From Deltaproteobacteria bacterium (GTDB taxonomy: Bacteria > Desulfobacterota > Binatia > UTPRO1): a stretch of 35,647 nt of DNA. Numbering within the stretch: the first letter of the stretch is position 1; the number at the start of each line of letters is the position of its first letter. Positions 16,415 through 24,791 of the stretch are shown piece after piece. The position numbers were made by a program, and so were the translations under genes. The stretch spans positions 1 to 35,647 of the forward strand of contig JAJCZP010000186.1 of assembly GCA_029262315.1 (NCBI GenBank), in the 5' to 3' direction. The notes beneath the pieces were generated by a model. It was not told where the DNA came from. It worked only from the letters and a program-made list of their open reading frames with translations, and searched no databases.

Positions 16415-17188
16415 TCACTCTTCCTTTCCGAAATGCTCGTGCAGCAGGCCCCGCATCCGAAGCAGCGCCTGCGCGTGCAACTGCGACACCCGCGACTCAG
16501 TGAGTTCGAGTACCGCGCCGACGGCCTTCATCGTGAGCCCGTCGTGATAGTAGAGCGCCACCACCGTCTGCTCCTTCGCTGGAAGGTGCTCGATGGCGCG
16601 TGCGACCAGGGACGCGCGTTCGCGCGTCAACACGTCCTGCATCGGATCGCGGACATCCCCGTCGAGCATGCGTTCGGCGTGAATCCGATCGTGCCCGCCG
16701 TCCATGCCGAGATCCTCGAGACTGAACAAGGTCATCTGCCCCACTTCCGTGAGCAGCACATGGAGAGCCGGCAGCGTATACCCAAGGGATTCGGCGACCT
16801 CCTCTTCCGTTGCGGGGCGGCCGAGCTTCGCTTCGAGCTGCTGATAGGTCTTTTCGAGCAGGCTCGCCTTCTGACGCACGCTCCGCGATACCCAGTCCAT
16901 CCCGCGCAATCGGTCCAGAATGGCCCCACGAATCCGAAACTGCGCATAGGTCTCGAAGGCCGCCTTCTTCGTGGGATCGTACTTCTTCAGAGCATCGAGC
17001 AATCCCTCGATCCCCCAACTCACCATCTCGTCGATCTCGACCTGCGGAGGCTTGCGTGTCGCCAGCCGCTGAACGAGCCAGCGCACCAACGGCAGATACC
17101 TACGAACCGCTTCGTCCGAGGCCTCCACGGGCGGCGGAGGCGCGCGTCGACCGGAGGTCGCGCGCTTAGTGTGGACCGCCCCCCTCAC
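16415..17188 (-). CDS. fliA: RNA polymerase sigma-28 factor FliA
   Basis: A 257-residue sigma factor of the FliA/WhiG type for late flagellar genes. Region 2 is typical (EIDEMVSWGIEGLLDALKKY, TYAQFRIRGAILDRLRGMDW, then VSRSVRQK), region 3 contains RPATEEEVAESLGYT, and region 4 ends with the helix-turn-helix LTESRVSQLHAQALLRMR. An N-terminal extension of about 25 Arg/Pro-rich residues precedes region 1.2/2. The GTG start at 17188 overlaps the flhG stop by four bases (GTGA). Its inhibitor FlgM is encoded six kilobases downstream, and a matching promoter lies upstream of flgM. Confidence 0.97.
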   Translation of the reverse strand: MRGAVHTKRATSGRRAPPPPVEASDEAVRRYLPLVRWLVQRLATRKPPQVEIDEMVSWGIEGLLDALKKYDPTKKAAFETYAQFRIRGAILDRLRGMDWVSRSVRQKASLLEKTYQQLEAKLGRPATEEEVAESLGYTLPALHVLLTEVGQMTLFSLEDLGMDGGHDRIHAERMLDGDVRDPMQDVLTRERASLVARAIEHLPAKEQTVVALYYHDGLTMKAVGAVLELTESRVSQLHAQALLRMRGLLHEHFGKEE

Positions 17189-18051
17189 CCAGCCTGCCCC
17201 GCCAACAGGCGCTGGAAGAAGAACTGCAACCCGCCCTTCGGAGCAACCGCCTCACGTGGCGCGGCCATCCGCGCCGCGAGCGCCGTAAAGGCACTCGCGG
17301 CCGCGGACCCGGGCGCCAGGTCCAACACTGATTGCTGACGACGCACGGCTTCCACAACCTCGGCATCGTGAGGGACGAAGCCTGCGTACGTCAGACCGAC
17401 GTTCAGGAACCTTTCCGTCACTCGCGTCAGTTGCGTGAACGTCTTGCGCGCCTCCCAATCGTTCCGCGCCATGTTCACCAGCACCGTGAACTCACGCTCG
17501 GCGTAGCGCGTCGCCAGAACCTTCACGAGCGCGTAGGCGTCGGTCAGGGACGTCGGATCCGGTGTGACGACGACCAAGGTCTCTTGCGCCGCCGTCGCGA
17601 AGAACAAGACGTTCTGCGAGATCCCCGCGCCCGTGTCGATCAAGAGCACGTCGCACGCTCCCTCGAGAGAATCGACCTCGCCGAGGAGCTGGAGTCGTTG
17701 CTCCTGACTGAGCTGGGTCAACTCCTCGAATCCGCTTGCCGCTGGGACCAGGCGTATCCCCGCCGGTCCTTCGACCAATGTATCGGCGATGCTGCATTCA
17801 CCGCGAAGGACGTTGCGAAGGCTCGCCGTGGGGTTCAGGCCGAGCAGCGTGTCGACGTTGGCCAGTCCAAGGTCGGCGTCGATGACGATGACGCGCTTGC
17901 CCGCCCGCTGCATGGCAATCGCGAGGTTCGCAACGACATTGGTTTTGCCAACACCGCCCTTTCCGCTCGCGACGGCGATCGTCTGCACGACGGCCGCTCC
18001 AACGTCGCCCGTCTCTTCCGGTGTGTTCAGTTCTTCTGCGCGATCAACCAC
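17185..18051 (-). CDS. flhG: Flagellar number regulator FlhG (FleN), MinD/ParA-type ATPase
   Basis: A 288-residue MinD-like ATPase that limits flagellum number, usually by acting on FlhF and, in Pseudomonas and Vibrio, on FleQ/FlrA. The deviant Walker A motif ASGKGGVGKTN (K31-T37 core) is followed by VIVIDADLGLANVDTLLG and VLLIDTGAGIS. The N-terminal activator helix that in FlhG carries DQAxxLR reads DRAEELN here, so the conserved Gln and Arg are changed. Order flhA-flhF-flhG-fliA is the same as in polar flagellates. flhF ends 20 bases upstream. Together with the FleQ-like activator in the window this suggests a polar, number-controlled flagellum. Confidence 0.96.
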   Translation of the reverse strand: MVDRAEELNTPEETGDVGAAVVQTIAVASGKGGVGKTNVVANLAIAMQRAGKRVIVIDADLGLANVDTLLGLNPTASLRNVLRGECSIADTLVEGPAGIRLVPAASGFEELTQLSQEQRLQLLGEVDSLEGACDVLLIDTGAGISQNVLFFATAAQETLVVVTPDPTSLTDAYALVKVLATRYAEREFTVLVNMARNDWEARKTFTQLTRVTERFLNVGLTYAGFVPHDAEVVEAVRRQQSVLDLAPGSAAASAFTALAARMAAPREAVAPKGGLQFFFQRLLAGQAG

Positions 18052-18071
18052 GTGTCCGTCCTCCGTCGTCC

Positions 18072-19118
18072 TCAGGCTGCAAGCAGCCAGTGCGCGAGCG
18101 CGTTTCCACTCGCTTCGGTCAAGTCTCCAGGCACTCGCTGTCCGGTTCCGAGCCAGCGCAGCCGCATACCGGTCTCGGCCACCCAGCTGCAGGTCGCACC
18201 GAGTCCCGGACTCTCATCGAGCTTCGTCACCACACATTCACGCGCGCCCAGTGATTCCAGGCGCGGCCATACGCGTTCGAGCGCTGATGCTGACAACCCG
18301 GTACTGACAACCGCCGTCACGCTCGCTTCCGAGCCAAGTCCGGACAGCAACGCCTGAAGCTCCTGTAGACTCGCGCGATCGCCCCCCACACCGGCCGTGT
18401 CTACGTAGACGGCATCACAATCACGGAGACGCTCCAGTGCCTCGCCGAGCTGCGCCGCGTTCTCCGCAACCTCGAGCCGGGCACCCAGAAGGCGTGCGTA
18501 CGCTTCGAGCTGCGCGTTGGCGCCAATCCGCTGTGTGTCGGCCATGACAAACCCGATCGCCTCGGCACCACCGCTGAGCGCGGCGGACGCGAGCTTGGCG
18601 ATGGTCGTCGTCTTGCCGCACCCGGTCGGCCCGACGAACGCCTCGACTCGGGGTGCAGTCTCCGGCTCGGTTGCGGCGAGATGTCGGGCCAGGCTCGCCT
18701 CCAGCGCCGCCTCGGCCTGGACTCCCGATGCCCGCCCCTTCTGAAACGCACGCGCAACACGGGTCGCGAGCGGCACTGCGACTCCGTGCAGCAACAGCCG
18801 CTCCGCCATCGCCCGGCCCTCGCCCCCGAGACGTCGTCCCGGCAAGGCCCCTGGGTTCGGCTCTGGCTCCATGCGCGCGACCCGCGCGCCGATCGTTCGC
18901 AGCTCTCGTGTGATCTCGGCAAGCTCGCCCTGCAGCGCGTCAGATGCAGCAGGAGCCACGTCCTGCTCGGCGGACACGTCGAGATCGACCGCCGCGGTAA
19001 TCTCCACGCCGTGCTCGCACGGCCGGGTTGCGAGAATGATCGCCTCCGGGCCGAGTGCCTTCTTGACCGCGCGAAGCGCGGCCGCGGGATCGGAACCGGT
19101 GAACCGTCGAAGCCGCAT
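18072..19118 (-). CDS. flhF: Flagellar placement GTPase FlhF (SRP family)
   Basis: A 348-residue SRP-type GTPase that sets where (often at which pole) a flagellum is built. The N-terminus MRLRRFTGSDPAAALRAVKK matches FlhF B-domain starts. The G1 loop is GPTGCGKT at 163-170 followed by TTIAKLA, and later G motifs include VMADTQRIGANAQLEAYA, AVYVDTAGVGGDR and VVTKLDESPGLGATCSWV. The C-terminal part is complete. The ATG at 19118 overlaps the flhA stop by one base (TAATG), so translation is likely coupled. It pairs with flhG directly downstream. Confidence 0.97.
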   Translation of the reverse strand: MRLRRFTGSDPAAALRAVKKALGPEAIILATRPCEHGVEITAAVDLDVSAEQDVAPAASDALQGELAEITRELRTIGARVARMEPEPNPGALPGRRLGGEGRAMAERLLLHGVAVPLATRVARAFQKGRASGVQAEAALEASLARHLAATEPETAPRVEAFVGPTGCGKTTTIAKLASAALSGGAEAIGFVMADTQRIGANAQLEAYARLLGARLEVAENAAQLGEALERLRDCDAVYVDTAGVGGDRASLQELQALLSGLGSEASVTAVVSTGLSASALERVWPRLESLGARECVVTKLDESPGLGATCSWVAETGMRLRWLGTGQRVPGDLTEASGNALAHWLLAA

Positions 19119-21265
19119 TAGTTTGGCGCTCCCATCGCGATCTCCCGCTGCGCGGGAGCTCCGAGCGCCGGACCGCGGTGCCCACTGGTTTCGTCATCGA
19201 GGCTCACCACACCGAGGGAATGAATCTTCACGTTCGACGGAATCTCGGCTGGTGACACTAGCGACAGACTCGGCAAGAAGCGCTCCGTCACTCGGCGGAG
19301 ATGCCCCCGCACCCCACTCGAGCACAGCACGAGCGGCTGCTGGTTCTGGATCGCGAACTGCTCGCACCAACTCGCGAGCTTTCCGAGCAACCGCTGCGCG
19401 AGCACAGGCTCGAGCGCCAGATAGGTTCCCTCGTCCGTGCGATGGATCGCGTCGCTGATCATCTTTTCGAGCCCAGGCGAGAGCGTGACCAATGGCAGCG
19501 TGCGATTCTCCGTCAGAAAACGGTTGACGATCGACCGAGACAGCGCCTGGCGCACATGCTCCGTGAGCGGCTGTGGATCCTTCGTGATCGGCGCATGATC
19601 GGCGAGAGCCTCGACGATCGTCAGCAGATCTCGAATGCTGACTTGCTCGCGCAGCAACTGCTGCAAGACCTTTTGCACCGCCCCGAGGGTCAACTGCTGC
19701 GGCACCAACTCCTCGACAGCCTTGGGATTCGTCTTCGCGAGGCCGTCCAAGAGGTTCTGTACTTCTTGTCGTCCGAGGAGTTCGTGGGAGTGACGACGAA
19801 TCAGCTCGGTGAGATGCGTCACGACCACGGTCGCACCATCGACGACAGTATAGCCGCCAAGCTGCGCCTGCTCACGATCAGCGGCAGCAACCCACAGGGC
19901 ATCGAGGCCAAACGCCGGCTCTTTCGTCGGCACGCCTTGAATACTCGGGCTCGCGCCTCCCGGGTTGATCGCCAGATAGTGCCCCATGCGAACCTCGCCG
20001 CGCGCGATCTCCGTGTTCTTCAGCAAGATCGTGTACTCGCCTGGCTTGAGCTGGAGGTTGTCGCGAATGTGCACGGGCGGCACTACGATCCCCATGTCCT
20101 GAGCCAGCTGTCGCCGGAGACTGCGAATCCGCTCGATCAGCTCCCCACCCTGTTCGGCATCCGCGAGCGGAACGAGCTCGTACCCGACCTCGAGTTCGAG
20201 CATATCCAGGACCGCCGGCAGGTCCGCCATGGGATCTGACGCCGCCTTCTCCGCGCCCCCCTCCCCCGCCACCTCGTCGGGCTCCTCATCCTGCCTACTC
20301 AGAGCGGCCATGCCTCCCACCGCGCCTGCGAGGGCGACGAACGGAACGAAGGGCAATCCCGGCAGAAGCGCGAACGCGCCTAGAATGCCTGAGACCAAAC
20401 CGAGCGCACGTGGGTTCAGTAGGAGCTGCGAGGTAACCTCGGTTCCCAGATCCGTGCCCGAGGCTGCGCGGGTCACGATGATACCCGCCGCGGTCGAAAT
20501 CAGCAGCGAGGGGAGCTGCGAGACCAGGCCGTCGCCGATGGTCAGAACCGTGTACACTTCGGCCGCTTCCTGCAAGGCGAGATCGCGCTGCACGATACCG
20601 ATAAACAAGCCGCCAATGATGTTGATAGCGGCGATCAGCAATCCGGCGATCGCATCCCCCCGTACGAATTTGCTGGCACCGTCCATCGCGCCGTAGAAGT
20701 CGGCCTCGGCTTCGATCGTCCGGCGACGCTCCCGCGCCTCGCGCTCACTCAGCATTCCCGAGTTGAGTTCGGCGTCGACCGCCAGCTGCTTGCCGGGCAT
20801 CGCATCCAAGGTGAACCGCGCCGCCACCTCGGCGATGCGCCCCGAACCCTTGGTGATCACGATGAAGTTAATGATGACGAGAATGAGAAAGACGACGAGT
20901 CCGACGACATAGCTGCCACCGACCACGAAGTTTCCGAACGCCTGAATCACGCTACCGGCGGATCCAGCGCCGTCAGCACCTCGAAGGAGGATCAATCGTG
21001 TCGACGCCACGTTCAGCGACAGACGGAAAAGCGTCGTCACCAGGAGCACGGTCGGGAAGGTCGAGAATTCCAACGGGTGGATGGTGTGCATCGCCACTAG
21101 CAGAATGATGAGCGACAGCGCGATGTTCAGGGTGAGCAACAGATCGAGCAACGGCGTCGGCAGTGGCACCAGCATGACGACGATCACGACCACGAACGAG
21201 AGCGGCACGACGAGCTCGCCGCCGCCCACGATACGGGCCATTGCCGCTGTCGGCTTCCCTGTCAC
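19118..21265 (-). CDS. flhA: Flagellar type III export protein FlhA
   Basis: A 715-residue inner-membrane core of the flagellar export gate. The N-terminal half holds about eight membrane segments (VVPLSFVVVIVVMLVPLPTP onward), with the conserved TLFRLSLNVASTRLIL loop and the cytoplasmic FHIPEP-type region RFTLDAMPGKQLAVDAELNS. The C-terminal half is the soluble domain that docks chaperone-substrate pairs. The GTG at 21265 has GGAGG upstream within flhB and directly abuts the flhB stop; an ATG at 21241 lacks a ribosome binding site. It is in the fliL-to-fliA unit. Confidence 0.98.
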   Translation of the reverse strand: MTGKPTAAMARIVGGGELVVPLSFVVVIVVMLVPLPTPLLDLLLTLNIALSLIILLVAMHTIHPLEFSTFPTVLLVTTLFRLSLNVASTRLILLRGADGAGSAGSVIQAFGNFVVGGSYVVGLVVFLILVIINFIVITKGSGRIAEVAARFTLDAMPGKQLAVDAELNSGMLSEREARERRRTIEAEADFYGAMDGASKFVRGDAIAGLLIAAINIIGGLFIGIVQRDLALQEAAEVYTVLTIGDGLVSQLPSLLISTAAGIIVTRAASGTDLGTEVTSQLLLNPRALGLVSGILGAFALLPGLPFVPFVALAGAVGGMAALSRQDEEPDEVAGEGGAEKAASDPMADLPAVLDMLELEVGYELVPLADAEQGGELIERIRSLRRQLAQDMGIVVPPVHIRDNLQLKPGEYTILLKNTEIARGEVRMGHYLAINPGGASPSIQGVPTKEPAFGLDALWVAAADREQAQLGGYTVVDGATVVVTHLTELIRRHSHELLGRQEVQNLLDGLAKTNPKAVEELVPQQLTLGAVQKVLQQLLREQVSIRDLLTIVEALADHAPITKDPQPLTEHVRQALSRSIVNRFLTENRTLPLVTLSPGLEKMISDAIHRTDEGTYLALEPVLAQRLLGKLASWCEQFAIQNQQPLVLCSSGVRGHLRRVTERFLPSLSLVSPAEIPSNVKIHSLGVVSLDDETSGHRGPALGAPAQREIAMGAPN

Positions 21266-22348
21266 TTAGCCCGCCCTCCGTGCGGCCTGGAGGCCATAGA
21301 TGTACGCTAGGATCTCGGCGACAGCGCGGTAGAGCTCGGCCGGAATCTCTTGCCCGATCTCCACGGTCCGAAAGAGTGCCCGCGCCAAGGCGCGCCGCTC
21401 GACAATCGGCACTCCGTTGCTGCGTGCGATCTCCTTGATGCGCGCCGCCATGTGCTCCGCACCCTTGGCGACCACACGCGGCGCACCCATCTGCCCCGAC
21501 GCGTAGCGCAGCGCGACCGCGACGTGCACCGGGTTGGTGATCACGACATCCGCCGTCGGAACCTCGGCGAGGCTCCGGTTCCGCGTCAGCTCCAGATAGG
21601 CGCCCTTCCTTCGCTGCCGAATCTCCGGATCACCTTCCGACTGCCGCCGCTCGTCCTTCACTTCGGACTTCGACATCTTCAGGCTCTGGGCGTGCTCCCA
21701 CCGCTGAAAGCCGTAGTCGGCGCCGGCGAGAACGATCAGCGCCGCGAGAGCCCACGCCACCAACTGCTGAATCTCGCCGCCGATGATCATCATGATCTCG
21801 CGTGGATGGCTGGACACGAGCGCGCCGATCTGGTCCTGCCCGCTTCTGATCAGGGTGAACGTGATCCAGCCGACCAGCGCGATTTTGACGATCGACTTCA
21901 GCAGCTCCACCAGGCCGCGCCGCGAGAAGATACGCTTCAGCCCCTTCGCCGGCGATGCCTTGCTCGGATCGGGGATGAGCTTCTTCGGAAGGAGACGTAG
22001 TCCCCCCTGCGCAACACCGCTCACCAGCGCGACGATCACAGTCGCAGCCATGATCGGCGCCAGCACCGCGAACCCCGCACCCACGATGCCCTGGAGCACC
22101 TCGTGCACATCGGCCTGGGTCAGATCAGCGCGCGTGACCCGGAGCAGATTGTCCCGCATCATGATGCGGAGCGACCCCACCGCCGCGTCGCCCCGCTGCG
22201 ACATGACGCACAGGGCCGTCAGCAGGATCGCCGTCGACGTCACCTCGACCGACCTCGGGGTTTGGCCCTCTTTGAGAGCCTCCTCGAGCTTCTTGGGAGT
22301 CGGCTCCTCGGTTTGAGTCGCGGGATCTTTGTCTGCGCCTTCAGCCAT
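21266..22348 (-). CDS. flhB: Flagellar type III export switch protein FlhB
   Basis: A 360-residue inner-membrane protein that switches export from rod/hook to filament substrates. The N-terminus DPATQTEEPTPKKLEEALKE is the family signature (EEPTPKK). Four membrane segments follow, then the charged linker KMSKSEVKDERRQSEGDPEI and the cleavage region VVITNPVHVAVALRY. The usual self-cleavage motif is NPTH; here it is NPVH (N272-P273-V274-H275), so Asn, Pro and His are kept and Thr is Val. The C-terminal domain is complete. The ATG at 22348 lies five bases after the fliR stop. FliK, its length-sensing partner, is encoded in the same locus. Confidence 0.97.
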   Translation of the reverse strand: MAEGADKDPATQTEEPTPKKLEEALKEGQTPRSVEVTSTAILLTALCVMSQRGDAAVGSLRIMMRDNLLRVTRADLTQADVHEVLQGIVGAGFAVLAPIMAATVIVALVSGVAQGGLRLLPKKLIPDPSKASPAKGLKRIFSRRGLVELLKSIVKIALVGWITFTLIRSGQDQIGALVSSHPREIMMIIGGEIQQLVAWALAALIVLAGADYGFQRWEHAQSLKMSKSEVKDERRQSEGDPEIRQRRKGAYLELTRNRSLAEVPTADVVITNPVHVAVALRYASGQMGAPRVVAKGAEHMAARIKEIARSNGVPIVERRALARALFRTVEIGQEIPAELYRAVAEILAYIYGLQAARRAG

Positions 22349-22353
22349 ATCCT

Positions 22354-23157
22354 CTAACCGAGCTCGTCCACGATGGTCAGGACCGAGCCCGCCACGTCGT
22401 AGAAGGACCTGACCAAGAGCTGAATTGTGTAAGGCAGCGCCGCCATCATCCCGAACAGGCCCGCGGCGACGTTCAACGGGAAGCCGACGATGAACACGTT
22501 GAGCTGCGGAATGACCTTGGCGAGGACGCCCATCGCCGCATTGACCATCAGCACCAGCAGCATCACCGGCGATGCGATCTTGAGCGCGATCACGAACATC
22601 GCCCCGGCCAGGGTCAGCAACATGCCGATGCCGTCGGTGGCAGGCATCCCGTTGCCGATCGCGACGAGGTCGAAACTCTCGGCGACCGCTCGAATGAGTA
22701 GATGATGACCGTCAATCGCCAGAAAGACGAGGAGCGCAACGACGTTGGAATACTGCGCCATGGTCGTCAGGCGGTTCCCGGTCTGTGGGTCGACGAGATT
22801 GGACAACCCGACGCCCATCTGAATGCCGCCCAGCTGACCGGCGAGCTGCATGCCTCCGAACACGAATTGCGACGCGAGCCCGATGGTGCTGCCGATCATT
22901 ATCTCACCGGCCACGATCCCCACCATGGCGAGCGGGGTCATCATCGCGGCCAACGCCTCGCCACGCTCGGGCGAGAGCAGGGGCATCATGGCAAGCCCGA
23001 TGAACAAGGCGAGCGCACCCCGCACCCGGACTGGCGCCAGGCGGGCCCCGAACACTGGAGCGATCAGGAACATTCCGCTCACGCGCGCCAGCACCAGCAC
23101 GAACAGGATGATCCACGACGGCGACGCGTCGAACAGGGCCTGAGGCATGAGGCTCAT
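22354..23157 (-). CDS. fliR: Flagellar type III export protein FliR
   Basis: A 267-residue polytopic inner-membrane export gate subunit. It starts near SWIILFVLVLARVSGMFLIA and contains the conserved GEIMIGSTIGLASQFVFGG and GVGLSNLVDPQTGN segments, and ends with the family-typical NVFIVGFPLNVAAGLFGMMA region. The ATG at 23157 overlaps the fliQ stop (ATGA), which fixes the start better than the longer frame to 23223 that would run into fliQ. Export gate order fliP-fliQ-fliR-flhB-flhA is intact. Confidence 0.97.
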   Translation of the reverse strand: MSLMPQALFDASPSWIILFVLVLARVSGMFLIAPVFGARLAPVRVRGALALFIGLAMMPLLSPERGEALAAMMTPLAMVGIVAGEIMIGSTIGLASQFVFGGMQLAGQLGGIQMGVGLSNLVDPQTGNRLTTMAQYSNVVALLVFLAIDGHHLLIRAVAESFDLVAIGNGMPATDGIGMLLTLAGAMFVIALKIASPVMLLVLMVNAAMGVLAKVIPQLNVFIVGFPLNVAAGLFGMMAALPYTIQLLVRSFYDVAGSVLTIVDELG

Positions 23158-23423
23158 CGCGTCATCCCCGGAATCGACTCGAACAGCGCCGTCGTGTAGT
23201 TGAGCATCTTCTGCAACATCCACGGCCCAAAGAGCGCGAGCGCCATGATCGCCGCGCCGATCTTCGGAATGAAGGTCAACGTCATCTCGTGGATCTGGGT
23301 GAGCGCCTGAAAGATGGCGACTGCCAGACCGGCGATCAGCCCGAGCGCCAACACGGGACCGGCGAGGATGATCGCCATCTCGAGCGCATCACGGCCGAGG
23401 CCAAGAACCGTTTCTGGCGTCAT
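23154..23423 (-). CDS. fliQ: Flagellar type III export protein FliQ
   Basis: An 89-residue inner-membrane protein, exactly the usual length of FliQ, with two hydrophobic hairpin segments (AIILAGPVLALGLIAGLAVA and IGAAIMALALFGPWMLQKML) around the conserved FQALTQIHEMTLTFIPKI. The ATG at 23423 has GAGG eight bases upstream; a GTG at 23432 lies too close to that site. It begins ten bases after the fliP stop and overlaps fliR. Confidence 0.96.
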   Translation of the reverse strand: MTPETVLGLGRDALEMAIILAGPVLALGLIAGLAVAIFQALTQIHEMTLTFIPKIGAAIMALALFGPWMLQKMLNYTTALFESIPGMTR

Positions 23424-23433
23424 ACCGGCCACC

Positions 23434-24165
23434 TCACTGGAAACTCCTGATGAGTGAACTGATGAGGAGGTTCCATCCGTCGACCAGCACGAAGATCATC
23501 AGCTTGAACGGCAACGAGATGAGAATCGGCGGCAGGGTGATCATGCCCATGGACGTGAGAATCGATGCCACCACCATGTCGAGCACCAGGAACGGGATGT
23601 AGATCATGAAGCTGATCTGGAACGCCGTTTTTAGCTCGGAGATCAAAAACGCGGGAATGAGAATCTGCGCCGACACGTCGGCCGGCGTCGCAGGCCTCGG
23701 CTGATTGCTGATGCCGACGAACAACGCCAGATCCTTCTCTCGCGTTTGCCGCATCATGAAGCCGCGCAATGGCTCGAAGCCGTCACGCATCGCCTCGAAC
23801 GCGGTGCTGTCATCCGCCAGGTAGGGCACTACCGCAGTGCGATGGACCTCCTGCAAGGTCGGCATCATCACGAACGAGGTGAGGAAGAGCGCCAGGGCAA
23901 TGATCACCTGGTTCGGCGGCATCTGCTGGGTACCGACCGCCTGACGCACGAACGACAGCACGATCACCATCCGCACGAACGCCGACATGCCGATCAAGAT
24001 CGAGGGTCCGAACGACAGCAGCGTGAACAGCAGCACGAGCTGCAGCGTCATGGCCAGCTGATCGCCGTCGCCGCCAAGATCGAGGGACAAGGCCGGGGCC
24101 CCCAGCGCCGTCGCAGGGACCAGCACCACGACCGCGCCGCACAACCATGTCAGCGCGTGTCTCAG
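23434..24165 (-). CDS. fliP: Flagellar type III export protein FliP, probable CTG start
   Basis: A polytopic export-gate subunit of 243 residues from the start proposed here. The mature part has LVLLFTLLSFGPSILIGMSA, VIVLSFVRQAVGTQQMPPNQ, LIPAFLISELKTAFQISFMI and the C-terminal LPFKLMIFVLVDGWNLL, all FliP signatures. FliP normally has a cleaved signal peptide with a basic start. There is no ATG or GTG in place: a CTG at 24165 gives (M)RHALTWLCGAVVVLVPATA ending ALGAPA, follows GAGG by seven bases, and overlaps the fliO stop (CTGA). A TTG at 24144 lacks both the basic residues and a ribosome binding site. The stop and family are certain; the start is inferred. Confidence 0.93.
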   Translation of the reverse strand: MRHALTWLCGAVVVLVPATALGAPALSLDLGGDGDQLAMTLQLVLLFTLLSFGPSILIGMSAFVRMVIVLSFVRQAVGTQQMPPNQVIIALALFLTSFVMMPTLQEVHRTAVVPYLADDSTAFEAMRDGFEPLRGFMMRQTREKDLALFVGISNQPRPATPADVSAQILIPAFLISELKTAFQISFMIYIPFLVLDMVVASILTSMGMITLPPILISLPFKLMIFVLVDGWNLLISSLIRSFQ

Positions 24166-24452
24166 GAAGCCCCCTCGGCACCAGCAACGCTATGGAGCTT
24201 CGGTCGCGCCGTGGGTGCCGGCGCGTCGAGCTCGGCCAGACAGGCAATCCGCTCGTCGGTCAGGCCAAGAAGAAGGCGCGTGCCCTCGATCTCGACGATG
24301 GCCAGTGCTCGCTTGGCGCCGAGGCCCTGACTGGCTACCACGCGAATGGGCCCATCGGGACGCTCCGCACGCGCGCGTAGCCACCAATGCAGTCCGCTCA
24401 AGCTGATGAGAAGCAGCCCGAGCAGTGCCAGCATTCCTAGATCGAGCGTCAT
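24162..24452 (-). CDS. fliO: Flagellar export assembly protein FliO
   Basis: A 96-residue FliO. FliO has one N-terminal membrane segment and helps FliP assemble. Here MTLDLGMLALLGLLLISLSG begins the protein and is followed by the basic loop LRARAERP and the conserved short beta-domain VVASQGLGAKRALAIVEIEG then TRLLLGLTDERIACLAEL. The ATG overlaps the fliN stop (ATGA) and its own stop overlaps the proposed fliP start. The family is weakly conserved, but the order fliN-fliO-fliP removes doubt. Confidence 0.92.
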   Translation of the reverse strand: MTLDLGMLALLGLLLISLSGLHWWLRARAERPDGPIRVVASQGLGAKRALAIVEIEGTRLLLGLTDERIACLAELDAPAPTARPKLHSVAGAEGAS

Positions 24453-24781
24453 CGCAGTCGTTCGACCCGCTCTGTCGGGCTGACGATCTCCGTCAGCCGA
24501 ACGCCGAACTTGTCGTTCACCATCACCGCTTCGCCGCGTGCGACCTGCTGCCCGTTGATCAGGACGTCGAGCGGCTCGCCCGCGAGTTTCGAAAGCTCGA
24601 CCACCGAGCCGGCGCTCAAACTGAGCAGCTGTCGCACCGGCATCCGCACACGACCGAGTTCGACCGTCACCGCCAGGGGGACGTCCAGAATGAGCTCGAG
24701 ATTCCCGCTATCCCCCTCCCGGGTGGCCGCCGCCTCGGGCGCCTCCGTTGGGGTCGTCGTCATTCCCTGCTCTGTCTCCAT
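24449..24781 (-). CDS. fliN: Flagellar motor switch protein FliN
   Basis: A 110-residue C-ring subunit of the motor switch. After about 35 variable residues the SpoA domain is clear: LELILDVPLAVTVELGRVRM, VRQLLSLSAGSVVELSKLAG, EPLDVLINGQQVARGEAVMV and NDKFGVRLTEIVSPTERVE. The ATG at 24781 has GGAG five bases upstream and follows the fliM stop by ten bases; the frame to 24850 would run into fliM. It is the normal short FliN and not a FliY fusion. Confidence 0.97.
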   Translation of the reverse strand: METEQGMTTTPTEAPEAAATREGDSGNLELILDVPLAVTVELGRVRMPVRQLLSLSAGSVVELSKLAGEPLDVLINGQQVARGEAVMVNDKFGVRLTEIVSPTERVERLR

Positions 24782-24791
24782 GCCTTCTCCC

